Assembly (NCBI GenBank): GCA_963707075.1
Contig: CAVPOX010000015.1
Location: 1-64,000 of the forward strand
Reading direction: 5' to 3'
Length of the DNA: 64,000 nucleotides
From: CAXMQZ01 sp963707075
Lineage (GTDB): Bacteria; Acidobacteriota; Thermoanaerobaculia; Multivoradales; JAHEKO01
The notes under the pieces were generated by a model. That model made no database searches. It saw nothing but the letters and a program-made list of their open reading frames with translations, and was not told the origin of the DNA. Shown here piece after piece: positions 32,880-41,933 of this stretch. The position numbers and the translations under genes are program-made. Numbering within the stretch: position 1 is the stretch's first letter; every line of letters begins with the position of its first letter.

Positions 32880-34817
32880 TTAGGAGCCGGGAGGGATGGG
32901 CAACTCGGCGGGCTCGCCAGGATTTCGGAGCACGAGGAGATTTTCGGTGCCTGATCCCTTCAGCCCGGCGATCACCAGAGAGGTGGTGCTGGCGGATAGC
33001 GCCGACACTGCTACTCCAAATGTATCGAGGATCAACGCGACCCCCTCATCGCCACGGGCCAGGGCCGGACCCTGGAGGATCACGCACACCCAGTCATCAT
33101 CCCGGATCCGATGCAGAAAATCTCTCAGAGGCCAACGGGAATGACGTGTCGGAGCTCGCCGGCTGGGGAACGAGGCGACGCCCTTGATGCGTCGCTGGGA
33201 GGGACTGGCGACGATGATCTGGATGGCGTCGCCGGGAGCCGCGAACACCAGATCGTCCGAGCCCATCACACGGACTCCACCCGCCTGGTCGGGTAAGAGC
33301 TGTAACGAGTGCACGGGGAACCGAGCGCCCGTGGCAGCCAGGACTTGATCCTCGGATGCTGCACTCCACAGGGGTACGTATTCGGTTCGGTACTCGTCAA
33401 AGACATCTCGCACAGCCTGGGTCGCGAAGATCATGCGATCGTCGCTCAGGAAGGCCCATTCCTGTTCGAAGATCTCGGGTGCCGTGCGAATCCGAATGCC
33501 CTGTTTCTCTTCGAGTCCCAGCCCGTAGCGATAGTAGAAGTTCAGCTGACGAAAGCTGTAGCCATTGACGGGATAGGTCACTACCCAGTCTCCCGGGGCT
33601 GCGGCAGCGAGAAGGGCCGAGCGGTCGCGTGAATTCTCCTCGACCCGGAGGCGAGGGTAGGTATCGGTGGCGGTCCAACCGATACCGAGCAACCAGAATG
33701 CCATGGCTACCCGCTGCCACTTTGGAGTCGAGAATCCATGCCAGGTCGTACCCATCGCCGCGAGGGTTGCGAGGCTGACAAATGCTGGGGCGAGGTAGGC
33801 TTGCCAATCCCCGATCTGGTAGAAGCTGACGAAAACCGGTGGTCCCAGGACGCCGAGAAACAGGTAGAGCCCCAGCAGACGGCTGGTTCCGAGGAGAGTC
33901 CACGCACCGATCCCGGCGAGGATCAACGTTGGCCAGGAGAGCTGTCGGAGCAGCTCGAGGAGAGCAGCCAGAAACCGCCGACCCGTGCCTTGTGAATCTT
34001 CCTTGAGGACGTGTTTCGTCGAGAAGCGTGCGCCCGAGACCTTGCCGATGAGATCTGTAACGGAAGCATCGTGGCCGATGCCTTCCAGGAACGGTGCATC
34101 GCTGTGTGACCGCCAGAGTACGAATCCATACTGACCCAGAGCCAGAATAGCGATCAGGCCGGTCGTCGCGAGGACCCGAGGGCTCAGGGCAAGTCGATAA
34201 TCGAGGGCCAGGACTACAGCGATGAAGCCAGGGATCAGCAGGATAGCCGTGGGATGGTTGCCAAAGCTGAAGCCGAGGATCAGAATTGCGGCGACCAGCC
34301 ACTGAAAGCGTCGGGATGACTCCTCCTGGAGCAGGTGGGTGATCGCCCAGAGCAAAGCTGTGACCCAGACAAGGTGGAGAGCGTAGACCTCGGCTTCGGT
34401 AGAGAAGATCCATACGGACCTGGCGAGCAGGACCGTCCAGGTCCCGAGCACTGCAACTCCGGGGCGCGCCGTCAGTCGGTAGAGGGCCGAGAAGAGAAAG
34501 CCTCCGGCGATCAGGGACAGCACGGCTGACAGGAGGTTGACCTTGTCGGCCAGGGCCAGGGGCAGGGGCAGCCGGGTCCAGAGGAAGTTGAGAACGACAT
34601 ACTGCGGGTATCCGGGTTCGTGTGGGACACCGAGAATCTCACCGATGTACTGGAACTTGGCCGAGTCCCCAACGTTTATGCGACCACCTGGCCCTGGGTA
34701 GAGCGTCGACAGGTAGAGAGCGGCTGGAACTCCGATCGCCAGGACCATCCAGACCCACACTCTGGCATGGGAGCCCCTGGGAACAGGGTCTGGTTCAGCA
34801 GTGCTGGCAGATTGCAT
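32880..34817 (-). CDS. DUF2723/TMEM260-like membrane glycosyltransferase
   Basis: A 645-residue inner-membrane protein with about ten helices followed by a soluble C-terminal domain from about residue 400. The first periplasmic loop holds GDSAKFQYIGEILGVPHEPGYP, the DUF2723 signature (Asp at the expected catalytic place), and STEAEVYAL follows. Human TMEM260 of this family is a protein O-mannosyltransferase using dolichyl-phosphate mannose, so a polyprenyl-phosphate sugar donor is likely. The neighbour across an 86-base gap is a DPM1-like enzyme that could make that donor. The ribosome site is weak. Confidence 0.82.
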   Translation of the reverse strand: MQSASTAEPDPVPRGSHARVWVWMVLAIGVPAALYLSTLYPGPGGRINVGDSAKFQYIGEILGVPHEPGYPQYVVLNFLWTRLPLPLALADKVNLLSAVLSLIAGGFLFSALYRLTARPGVAVLGTWTVLLARSVWIFSTEAEVYALHLVWVTALLWAITHLLQEESSRRFQWLVAAILILGFSFGNHPTAILLIPGFIAVVLALDYRLALSPRVLATTGLIAILALGQYGFVLWRSHSDAPFLEGIGHDASVTDLIGKVSGARFSTKHVLKEDSQGTGRRFLAALLELLRQLSWPTLILAGIGAWTLLGTSRLLGLYLFLGVLGPPVFVSFYQIGDWQAYLAPAFVSLATLAAMGTTWHGFSTPKWQRVAMAFWLLGIGWTATDTYPRLRVEENSRDRSALLAAAAPGDWVVTYPVNGYSFRQLNFYYRYGLGLEEKQGIRIRTAPEIFEQEWAFLSDDRMIFATQAVRDVFDEYRTEYVPLWSAASEDQVLAATGARFPVHSLQLLPDQAGGVRVMGSDDLVFAAPGDAIQIIVASPSQRRIKGVASFPSRRAPTRHSRWPLRDFLHRIRDDDWVCVILQGPALARGDEGVALILDTFGVAVSALSASTTSLVIAGLKGSGTENLLVLRNPGEPAELPIPPGS

Positions 34818-34888
34818 TTTGATGATGAGGACTATGCAGATATGCAGGCGGCCAATGCCTGGCAGGGTCGACTGCTGCTGATGCGGGC

Positions 34889-34894
34889 TATACT
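34889..34894 (+). promoter_or_regulatory. TATACT -10 box of the DPM1-like gene
   Basis: GGCTATACT ends nine bases before ATG 34904, so the transcript would have a leader of only a few bases. There is no Shine-Dalgarno sequence. Confidence 0.45.
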
Positions 34895-34903
34895 ACCGCC
34901 GAA

Positions 34904-35608
34904 ATGACCAAGGTCTCCGTTGTCATCCCGGTTTTCAACGAAGAAGCGACCATCGAGAAGCTCCTCGGTCGAGTTGTCGCGGCGCCGCTTCCGGGAGGGC
35001 TCGAGCGGGAGATCGTAGTGGTCAACGACGCCTCGACGGATGGAACCAGAGAGAAGCTCGAGGAGATCAAGGTCGCAGGGAAAATCGACTTTTGCCTTTT
35101 CGATCACCAGGTCAATCAGGGAAAGGGCGCTGCCCTGCGGACCGCCTTCTCCAAGGTCACCGGGGATATCGTCCTGGTACAGGATGCCGATCTCGAGTAT
35201 CACCCCAATGAATACTCGCGCCTTCTTCAGCCGATCCTCGACGGCGAAGCCGATGTGGTCTACGGCTCGCGGTTCGGTGGTGGCCCCCAGCGGGTGCTGT
35301 TCTTCTGGCACTATGTCGGAAATCGAATGCTGACCCTGCTGTCCAACATGTTTACCGATCTGAATCTCTCGGACATGGAAACCTGTTACAAAGTGTTCAG
35401 ACGGGAGGTGCTCGATAGCATCGAGTTGCGTTCGAACAGATTCGCTATCGAGCCCGAGATCACGGCCAAGATCGCCAAGCAGAAGGTGCGAATCTTCGAG
35501 ATCCCCATCTCCTACTACGGTCGCACGTATGCCGAGGGCAAGAAGATTGGCTGGAAGGACGGGTTCGCCGCGATCTGGGCGATCGTTCGCTATAATCTTT
35601 TTCCCTAG
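34904..35608 (+). CDS. GT2 glycosyltransferase, DPM1-like
   Basis: A 234-residue family-2 glycosyltransferase without a membrane segment, of the dolichyl-phosphate mannose synthase type. Landmarks: VVIPVFNEEATI at the N-terminus, VVNDASTDGT, the metal-binding DADLEYHP and the acceptor-side ETCYKVFRR and ISYYGRTYAEGKKI. The likely reaction is GDP-sugar plus polyprenyl phosphate to polyprenyl-phosphate sugar on the cytosolic face. Divergent from the TMEM260-like gene, which would use the product. The C-terminus lacks the GtrA-type flippase region. Confidence 0.88.
   Translation: MTKVSVVIPVFNEEATIEKLLGRVVAAPLPGGLEREIVVVNDASTDGTREKLEEIKVAGKIDFCLFDHQVNQGKGAALRTAFSKVTGDIVLVQDADLEYHPNEYSRLLQPILDGEADVVYGSRFGGGPQRVLFFWHYVGNRMLTLLSNMFTDLNLSDMETCYKVFRREVLDSIELRSNRFAIEPEITAKIAKQKVRIFEIPISYYGRTYAEGKKIGWKDGFAAIWAIVRYNLFP
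35593..35598 (+). promoter_or_regulatory. TATAAT -10 box for the lipoprotein-moxR unit
   Basis: CGCTATAAT is a perfect -10 hexamer at the end of the DPM1-like gene, about 60 bases before the lipoprotein start. No clear -35 is seen. Confidence 0.4.
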
Positions 35609-35658
35609 GCAACAGCCCGACACATGAACCCGTCTCGATGCGCAGTCAGGAGGTCAAG

Positions 35659-36213
35659 GTGAGACCTATCTCTGGATATCTAGGCGCAGGTCTGATCCTG
35701 CTCATTGGTGTGACAGCTCTGGGCTGTGCCCAGAAATCGCCTGAGGAGAAGGTAGCTGAGCTGAGAAGCTATTACTCAGCGCGGCTCAACGGATTCATCC
35801 TCGAAGAAGAACCGCTTGTCGCCGAGGTCCCCGACCCGGATGCTTTGGCCGAGGTCGAGGAAGGGGTGGAAGAGGCACTCGCGGAGGCGGCACCGACCGG
35901 CCCCATGGGCCAGGTCGAGGTGGAGCAGAAGGTCAGGCTCGACATCCTGATCCAGCATCGCAGCGACCAGCGGCTGCCCGGAATCACGGTGGATATCTCC
36001 ATGGTCGATCCCGACCAGGTGGAGAAGAACCACTGGCGCGTCTGGTTCGATACCTCGGAGGTCCCGAAGGCGACTGTGACGCAGTTTACTCACATTCTCG
36101 AGGATGTGGGGTATGAAGAGGGGGACGGGTTCTTCCTGGAGGTGCGTCATCCCATACCTGTCGAAGAACGTGGCGAGTATCGCGAGTTCCTCACCAGTCC
36201 CCTGGACCCCTGA
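35659..36213 (+). CDS. Hypothetical lipoprotein
   Basis: A 184-residue lipoprotein of unknown function. The signal is ISGYLGAGLILLIGVTALGC, with the lipid-anchored Cys at residue 23. The mature part has an acidic, Ala/Glu-rich helical stretch (near residues 60-85) and a beta-rich C-terminal half with segments VRLDILIQHR, GITVDISMVD and GDGFFLEVRHPI. GTG 35659 is preferred because AGGAGGT lies four bases upstream; ATG 35638 adds seven residues. Its stop shares one base with moxR (TGATG), so it belongs to the moxR-DUF58-tgpA unit. Confidence 0.75.
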   Translation: MRPISGYLGAGLILLIGVTALGCAQKSPEEKVAELRSYYSARLNGFILEEEPLVAEVPDPDALAEVEEGVEEALAEAAPTGPMGQVEVEQKVRLDILIQHRSDQRLPGITVDISMVDPDQVEKNHWRVWFDTSEVPKATVTQFTHILEDVGYEEGDGFFLEVRHPIPVEERGEYREFLTSPLDP

Positions 36214-37175
36214 TGAATCAGCTTTCGCCCACTGCCAGCCACGAGGCGATCGCGGCCCGGATCATCGATCGCCTGGAGCGGCAGGTGGCGACAGTCGTTC
36301 GCGGCAAGCCGGATGTCATTCGTCTGTCTGTGGTTTGCCTTCTCGCCAAGGGCCACCTGCTGGTGGAGGACGTCCCGGGAGTTGGTAAGACGACTCTGGC
36401 CCAGTCCCTCGCACGATCACTCGGTCTCGATTTTCAGCGCATTCAGTTCACCAGCGACCTGCTGCCATCGGATATCGTCGGTGTCTCCATCTTCCGCCAA
36501 AGGAGTGAGGACTTCGAGTTCGTAGTCGGGCCGATCTTCTCCAATGTCGTGCTGGCGGATGAGATCAACCGCGCCAGCCCGAAGACACAGTCGGCTCTGT
36601 TGGAGGCGATGAGCGAACGGCAGGTGTCCGTGGACCGGGAGCGCCACGATCTGCCGCAACCGTTCATCGTGCTGGCGACGCAGAATCCGCTGGAATATGT
36701 TGGTACGTTTCCTCTCCCCGAGTCGCAACTGGATCGGTTCCTCATGTCACTCCGACTCGGCTACCCGGAACGTGACAAGGAAAGAGAGTTGCTGATGAGC
36801 GGCGGGGTCGAAGGGGTCCTCGAGCGCCTCGATTCCGTGGTCTCCCGCGAGGAGGTTCTCGATCTCCAGGCCCGTGCTGCGCGCGTTCAGGTGGCGGAGA
36901 AGCTGACGGACTACATCCTGTCCATCGTCGAGGCAACCCGTGATCCAGGCAGATTTCTCCTCGGGGTTTCAACCAGGGGCGCACAGAGCCTCTACCGGGC
37001 AGCTCAGGCGATGGCTCTCTGCGAGGGACGTCCCTTCGCCATCCCCGATGATGTGCAACGGGTCGCTGTGCCTGTGTTGGCTCATCGGGTCCTCCTCAAG
37101 AACGGCGCCGGTGGGCTGGCTTCGGGACGCGAGGCTATTCACCGCGTCCTCGACAGCATCTCGGTCCCCGTTTGA
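36213..37175 (+). CDS. MoxR-family AAA+ ATPase
   Basis: A 320-residue cytosolic AAA+ ATPase of the MoxR family. Walker A is DVPGVGKTT (residues 53-61), Walker B is VLADEINRASPKTQSALLEAM, sensor 1 is VLATQNPLEYVGTFPLPE. MoxR ATPases act as chaperones that activate or remodel partners, usually alongside a DUF58 protein. The DUF58 gene follows with a four-base overlap (TTGA), and tgpA after that, giving a standard MoxR-DUF58-transglutaminase order. Confidence 0.94.
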   Translation: MNQLSPTASHEAIAARIIDRLERQVATVVRGKPDVIRLSVVCLLAKGHLLVEDVPGVGKTTLAQSLARSLGLDFQRIQFTSDLLPSDIVGVSIFRQRSEDFEFVVGPIFSNVVLADEINRASPKTQSALLEAMSERQVSVDRERHDLPQPFIVLATQNPLEYVGTFPLPESQLDRFLMSLRLGYPERDKERELLMSGGVEGVLERLDSVVSREEVLDLQARAARVQVAEKLTDYILSIVEATRDPGRFLLGVSTRGAQSLYRAAQAMALCEGRPFAIPDDVQRVAVPVLAHRVLLKNGAGGLASGREAIHRVLDSISVPV

Positions 37176-38182
37176 AGAATCCGCGCAAGCGCAAGAGCGT
37201 TCCCGAAGGTATCCGCATCACCAAGGTTGGATTGTGGTACATCCTCCTGGCCGTGCTGGTGGCCCTGCCGGCGGCTAACACTGGCAACAACGCTTTGTAC
37301 ATGGTCGAGGCCTGCCTGCTCTCCCTGCTGGTGGTATCGGGCGTCACCTCGCGACAAAACCTGAGGCGCGTCGCGATCGAGTTGGCCTCACCCGGTGAAG
37401 TCTATGCGGGGCAACCCTTCAATCTGCGCTACACCGTGTATCACTCCGGCTGGCTCTGGGCTCGGCGGCTGCTCCTGATCGCGGGCGTTGGTGAGGGCAA
37501 GCCGGATCTGGTGGCGTACCTGCCGGGCAGAGAGAAGAGGGAGGGGTTTCTGGAATTGACGGCCAAGCGGCGTGGGGTACTGCGCATCCCCTATCTTCAC
37601 CTGTCGTCGATCTATCCACTGGGTCTGTTTCGCAAGGGCATGCGCCACGAGGTAAATCTCGAACTGCTGGTCTACCCCCAACTGCTCGATGCCGATGCCT
37701 ATCAGGTCCAGGGTGGAGGCCCCGGCTCCGCGCACTCCAGTCGTCGTCCGGGCAGCGGACAGGAGTTGCTGACGCTGCGGGCGTTTCGTCAAGGTGATGA
37801 TCGACGCAGTATTCACTGGAAGCAATCGGCCCGCACCGGAGGGTTGATTTACATGGAAAAGGAGGCGGAGAAGGGGAGGCGTGTCTCCCTATTGCTCGAG
37901 AACGGTGTGGGCAACCTGCAAAGTGAAGACTCGAGATTGCAGTTCGAGCGGATGATCAGCGAGGCGGCCACGGCAGCCCACCATTTCATCGCTATAGGCT
38001 ATGAAGCGGAACTGATCACACGAGCCCAGATTATTGGCTTTGGGCACGGTCCAGGCCATCGGCGGCGTATTCTCGAGGCCCTGGCATTGCTCTCGACGGC
38101 GGAGCCCAGTGAACAACCTCTGGCCGGGAGTGATCCGGAGGCGCAAGGACTGCTCTTCTCTCTCGATAAGGAGATGCGGTGA
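37172..38182 (+). CDS. DUF58 membrane protein
   Basis: A 336-residue protein with two N-terminal membrane helices (LWYILLAVLVALPA; LYMVEACLLSLLVVSG) and a C-terminal soluble DUF58 domain, a von Willebrand A-like fold. The family motif is LLTLRAFRQGDDRRSIHWKQSARTG at about residues 200-225. It is the usual partner of MoxR. The start is TTG, overlapping the moxR stop; its own stop overlaps the next gene by four bases. Confidence 0.9.
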   Translation: MKNPRKRKSVPEGIRITKVGLWYILLAVLVALPAANTGNNALYMVEACLLSLLVVSGVTSRQNLRRVAIELASPGEVYAGQPFNLRYTVYHSGWLWARRLLLIAGVGEGKPDLVAYLPGREKREGFLELTAKRRGVLRIPYLHLSSIYPLGLFRKGMRHEVNLELLVYPQLLDADAYQVQGGGPGSAHSSRRPGSGQELLTLRAFRQGDDRRSIHWKQSARTGGLIYMEKEAEKGRRVSLLLENGVGNLQSEDSRLQFERMISEAATAAHHFIAIGYEAELITRAQIIGFGHGPGHRRRILEALALLSTAEPSEQPLAGSDPEAQGLLFSLDKEMR

Positions 38183-40263
38183 CCTTTGCCAGGGAGAAGC
38201 GCCTGCTGCTGGGAGCTCTGGCTCTGCTGGCCCCGTTGCCACTGCCTTTCAATGGCGTCACCGGTTGGGTGGTCCTGTTGGTCTACTGGAGCGCCGTCGG
38301 TCTATTCCTCTGGCGCACCGTCACCGACACGGGGACGCCACTGCCGATCTGGGCAATGAATGCACTCGGAGTCGCCTACCTGCCGGTTCTGGTCATCGAT
38401 TTCGTCCTTCTCTGGCAGAGCAGGCTGCTTAGTCCCCTGATTCACCTCGCTTTGTTCTCGCTGGCTGTCAAGCTGTTCGGGATGAAGATGGAGAAGGACA
38501 AGTGGCACATCCTGTTGCTGATCTTCTTCACGTTTATGGCGGCGATGGGATCGAGTGTTCATCCAGCGATGATCTTCTATCTCGCGGTTTTTCTTGCCGC
38601 GAGCATTCTGGTCCTGGCGCGTTTTGCGGCGTTTCACGTGTTGGGTACCTACGGCGTCGATGCGGCAGCACAACCCTCGATTCCATTGCGGGGATTCGTG
38701 GCCACGAGCGCGACACTGACCTTGATCGGTGCGATTCCTCTCTTCATCCTGCTCCCGCGGCTGGGATCTCCCTACGTGATGGGGCCAGGGGGTTCGCTTG
38801 GGACAATGACCGCCGGTGCCGGACTCAACGACTCGATCACTCTGGATGTCATCGGTCGGGTTCGTACCAGTCGAGCGGTGGCGATGCGCGTGTCGTATGA
38901 GAACCCGCCCCCGGAAGGGCATGAAGGGCGTTTCCGGGCGGCCGTCTACAGCGAGTTTCGCGAGACGGGCTGGGCGCGGGAGAATCCACGAACCAGGGCA
39001 ATCAAACGCGAGCGTGACGGCTTCTTCCATTTGGTGGAAGGGCGACCGAGGTCCTGGGTGGAGATATGGCTGGAGCCCGGCATCAGCAGGGGCTTGGTTC
39101 TGCCTACGGAAACAGTGGTCGTCAGCATGGTGGCCTCCACGCTGCAGCTGGATCAAGAGGGGATCGTGCGAGTGCCCTTTGGTAGAGGTGGGACCTTGAA
39201 CTATCGTGCAGGCCTGTCGGCAACTTCAGGATTGCGTCTGGCAGAGAATGATCGGGAGCAAACACCGCGACTCGATGCCGGTGATCTCACAGGAGTCTCT
39301 CCTGCAATCGCTCGGCTGGCCGGTGAAGTCTCTGGATCCGGCTCCGTCGCGGAGAAGGCTCGACGCATCGAGCAGCATCTCGCCACCAGCTACCAGTACA
39401 CGCTCGACCTGGTGGGTAGTCAGAGCGCCAATCCGGTGGATGATTTTCTTTTTCGGACCCGGAGAGGGCATTGCGAGTACTTCGCATCCGCGATGGTGCT
39501 CATGCTGCGGTCTCAGGGAATCCCTGCGCGTTTTGCCACGGGTTATCTCGGAGGTGAGTACAGCCCCTTCGAGGATTACGTAGTCGTGCGCCAAAGTGAT
39601 GCTCACGCTTGGGTCGAGGCCTATCTCCCCGATCAGGGGTGGACGACTTTCGATCCGACGCCGGTAGACGGGCGCCCCGTCTCGGGTTCCTCGGGACTGG
39701 TGAGCTTGATGAGCCAAGCCTACGACTTTCTGATCTTCAGGTGGGACCGTTACATCCTGACCTACGGGTTCTTCGACCAGGTCGGTTTCGCTCGGAACCT
39801 GGTCGTCTGGTGGTCGGAGCTATGGCAGGGTCGAGAGTCGGGTTCGAAGGACGGGGGCGGCGCGGTCACCGGTGAGGAGTCGCCGCAGCAGGACGGAAAC
39901 AGGGGAGAGGTCGAAGGATTCGATGCGAGCGTAAATCAGCTGGCTCCCCTGCTGGTCGTTCTGTTCCTGAGTGGATGGTGGATTTGGCAACACCGACCGA
40001 AACTGGATGCTGTGCGAGCCTACAAGCGGCTAAGGTCCCGGCTCGAGAAGGATGAAACGCTCCCGCTACAGAGCTCGACACCACCCCTGCAATTGGCAGA
40101 GCACATCGATCGATTTCGACCTCCGGCGTCGGCGCCAGCGCGGCGGGTGATCGAACTGTATCTGCGGCAGAGCTTCGGGGAGCAGGAGCTCTCCGAGACC
40201 GAGCTGCAGGAGTTGCGCACCTCCCTGCGTGACGCCCTCCAGAATCTCCGCAAGATCGCCTGA
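38179..40263 (+). CDS. TgpA-type membrane transglutaminase-like protein
   Basis: A 694-residue protein with DUF3488 membrane helices over residues 1-200, an extracytoplasmic transglutaminase-like core over about 360-500, a late membrane helix near 590 (LLVVLFLSGWWIW) and a C-terminal helical DUF4129-like tail. The catalytic triad is present: Cys432 in RRGHCEYFAS, His in SDAHAWVEAYL, Asp in TTFDPTP. The family is linked to envelope protein or peptidoglycan processing; the exact reaction is unknown. The start is GTG 38179. The last gene of its unit. Confidence 0.9.
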   Translation: MTFAREKRLLLGALALLAPLPLPFNGVTGWVVLLVYWSAVGLFLWRTVTDTGTPLPIWAMNALGVAYLPVLVIDFVLLWQSRLLSPLIHLALFSLAVKLFGMKMEKDKWHILLLIFFTFMAAMGSSVHPAMIFYLAVFLAASILVLARFAAFHVLGTYGVDAAAQPSIPLRGFVATSATLTLIGAIPLFILLPRLGSPYVMGPGGSLGTMTAGAGLNDSITLDVIGRVRTSRAVAMRVSYENPPPEGHEGRFRAAVYSEFRETGWARENPRTRAIKRERDGFFHLVEGRPRSWVEIWLEPGISRGLVLPTETVVVSMVASTLQLDQEGIVRVPFGRGGTLNYRAGLSATSGLRLAENDREQTPRLDAGDLTGVSPAIARLAGEVSGSGSVAEKARRIEQHLATSYQYTLDLVGSQSANPVDDFLFRTRRGHCEYFASAMVLMLRSQGIPARFATGYLGGEYSPFEDYVVVRQSDAHAWVEAYLPDQGWTTFDPTPVDGRPVSGSSGLVSLMSQAYDFLIFRWDRYILTYGFFDQVGFARNLVVWWSELWQGRESGSKDGGGAVTGEESPQQDGNRGEVEGFDASVNQLAPLLVVLFLSGWWIWQHRPKLDAVRAYKRLRSRLEKDETLPLQSSTPPLQLAEHIDRFRPPASAPARRVIELYLRQSFGEQELSETELQELRTSLRDALQNLRKIA

Positions 40264-40399
40264 TCCTGCCGCCTCGCTCGCTTGTTAGCCGTGCGTAACC
40301 ACGCGGCCTCGAGCAAAAATGAGGTGAAGAAGACGACTGAACTGTGCCTGGACTGGCGGGGAATCGAGGATCCCCCAAGGAGCAGGCTGGTGGGTCGGA
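40264..40399. other. Convergent intergenic spacer
   Basis: 136 bases between tgpA and the priming transferase gene, which converge. An imperfect GCCGTG...CACGCGGC pairing near 40290-40305 is too weak to call a terminator. Confidence 0.3.
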
Positions 40400-41830
40400 T
40401 CAGTAGGCGTTGTGGCGAAGACCGTGGCGGAAGGTCATCCAGAGGATCTTGAAGTCCAGCTTCAGCGACCAGTTCTCGATGTAGTAGAGATCGTATTGAA
40501 TCCGCTTGCGAATCGACGTGTTGCCTCGCCAACCGTGAACCTGAGCCCAGCCGGTAATGCCCGCTTTGACGCGGTGTCGCAGCATGTATTGCGGTATCCG
40601 GTATTTGAATTCCTGGACGAAAGCCGGTCGCTCGGGGCGTGGGCCGATCATCGACATCTCACCCTTGAGAACGTTCCACAGCTGGGGCAGCTCGTCCAGT
40701 GACCAATCCCGCAGAAATCCGCCGACCCGCGTACGTCGCGGGTCTCCTTTGATTGCCCACACCGGACCCGTCGTGGATTCAGCGTTGACCCTCATCGAGC
40801 GGAACTTGAGCATCATGAAGGAGCGACCATCGAGCCCCATTCTCTCCTGGCGATAGAAAATGGGCCCGCGATCTTCGAGCCAGATCGCCAGAGCAGCGAG
40901 TGGAAAGAAGGGCAGAAGGAGGGTCATCGATACGATGGACACTCCGATATCCATACACCTCTTGACCAGGCTGCTCCAGCCTTGCAGGGGGACCTGCGAC
41001 AAGTTGATGACCGGCGTACCGTCGAGGTCCTCGAGCGTTGCTTTGAGGGTCGCATACTGGAGTATGTCGGGGACCAGGCGGACCTCGACGCACTCCTGTC
41101 CGACGGATTGCAGAATCCGCATCATCTTTTTGTGCGCTTCCAGCGGCAGCGCAATGTAGATCTGATCGATCTGCTCGCTGGAGATGACCTCTTCGAGATC
41201 TTTGAGCGTTCCGAGGACCGGTACCTCGGAGAAGCGGCTGTCAGCCTTGCCGGGATCGTCATCCAGGAAGCCGACGACGTGGAATCCGAGCTCCCTGTGG
41301 TCTACCAGCTTGCGCGAGACTTCCTTGCCGAGCGCACCGGCACCGAGGACCAGGATCCGCTGCAGGTTGTGGCCGCTGAGGCGAAGGCGCCGCAGGACGT
41401 GTCTGATGATGCCGCGGCCCAGGACGACAAGAAGAAGGTCGAGGCCAGCGAACAGCGCAAGAAATCCACGACTGTAGGTGAAGACCTCGACGATACCGTC
41501 GGGCCGCACGAGCTCCTGTTTGTACCAGGTGATGAATGAACCGAGCAGTACGGTCGCCAGGAGTGTGGCGATGATCAGATTCAGACCCTCGTCAATCCGA
41601 CTGCGTCCTCGCCGTCGCTGGTAGAGCCCGTGAAAATAGTAGACCACTGGCCAGAGGACCAGAATGATCGGCAGCAGTACCAGATAGCGCTTGAAGTCGG
41701 GAACGTCCGTGACCGGAAACAGACCGGAGAGAAAGCGGATGTACCAGGCAGCAAAGAATGCCGTCAGGGTAGCCAGCAGATCGCTAGCCAGACTGATTCC
41801 CGAAGTGAAGCGGTGACGTCGCCGAATCAA
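40400..41830 (-). CDS. Undecaprenyl-phosphate sugar phosphotransferase (WbaP/WcaJ type)
   Basis: A 476-residue initiating (priming) transferase of polysaccharide synthesis, which moves a sugar-1-phosphate onto undecaprenyl phosphate. There are four N-terminal helices, a CoA-binding-like central domain (RILVLGAGALGKEV), a re-entrant helix and the C-terminal catalytic domain: KRCMDIGVSIV, GPIFYRQERMGLDGR, FRSMRVNAE, RDWSLDELPQLWNVL and MIGPRPERP. The start is TTG 41830, with GAGGG about ten bases upstream. A terminator-like hairpin separates it from the GT4 genes, so it may be expressed independently. Confidence 0.94.
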   Translation of the reverse strand: MIRRRHRFTSGISLASDLLATLTAFFAAWYIRFLSGLFPVTDVPDFKRYLVLLPIILVLWPVVYYFHGLYQRRRGRSRIDEGLNLIIATLLATVLLGSFITWYKQELVRPDGIVEVFTYSRGFLALFAGLDLLLVVLGRGIIRHVLRRLRLSGHNLQRILVLGAGALGKEVSRKLVDHRELGFHVVGFLDDDPGKADSRFSEVPVLGTLKDLEEVISSEQIDQIYIALPLEAHKKMMRILQSVGQECVEVRLVPDILQYATLKATLEDLDGTPVINLSQVPLQGWSSLVKRCMDIGVSIVSMTLLLPFFPLAALAIWLEDRGPIFYRQERMGLDGRSFMMLKFRSMRVNAESTTGPVWAIKGDPRRTRVGGFLRDWSLDELPQLWNVLKGEMSMIGPRPERPAFVQEFKYRIPQYMLRHRVKAGITGWAQVHGWRGNTSIRKRIQYDLYYIENWSLKLDFKILWMTFRHGLRHNAY

Positions 41831-41857
41831 GCGTGAAACCCTCGAGGAGCAGATGCC

Positions 41858-41894
41858 CTAAAGAAACCGCACGCAGCGAAAAGCCGCCGCGGTT
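41858..41894 (-). terminator. Terminator-like hairpin after GT4 cluster
   Basis: AACCGC/GCGGTT outer arms and an imperfect inner pairing around a GAAAA loop lie 39 bases past the GT4 stop. On the minus strand the stem is followed by TTCTTTA. Confidence 0.45.
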
Positions 41895-41933
41895 CGCGTT
41901 GGTCTGAAAGAATGACGTCAAGAACAGGCAGAC

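Noticed and set aside
33397..34413. A 338-residue frame within the TMEM260-like gene
   Set aside because: Shifted frame with Arg/Pro-rich composition.
40285..40310. Hairpin after tgpA
   Set aside because: The pairing has a bulge and no T tract.
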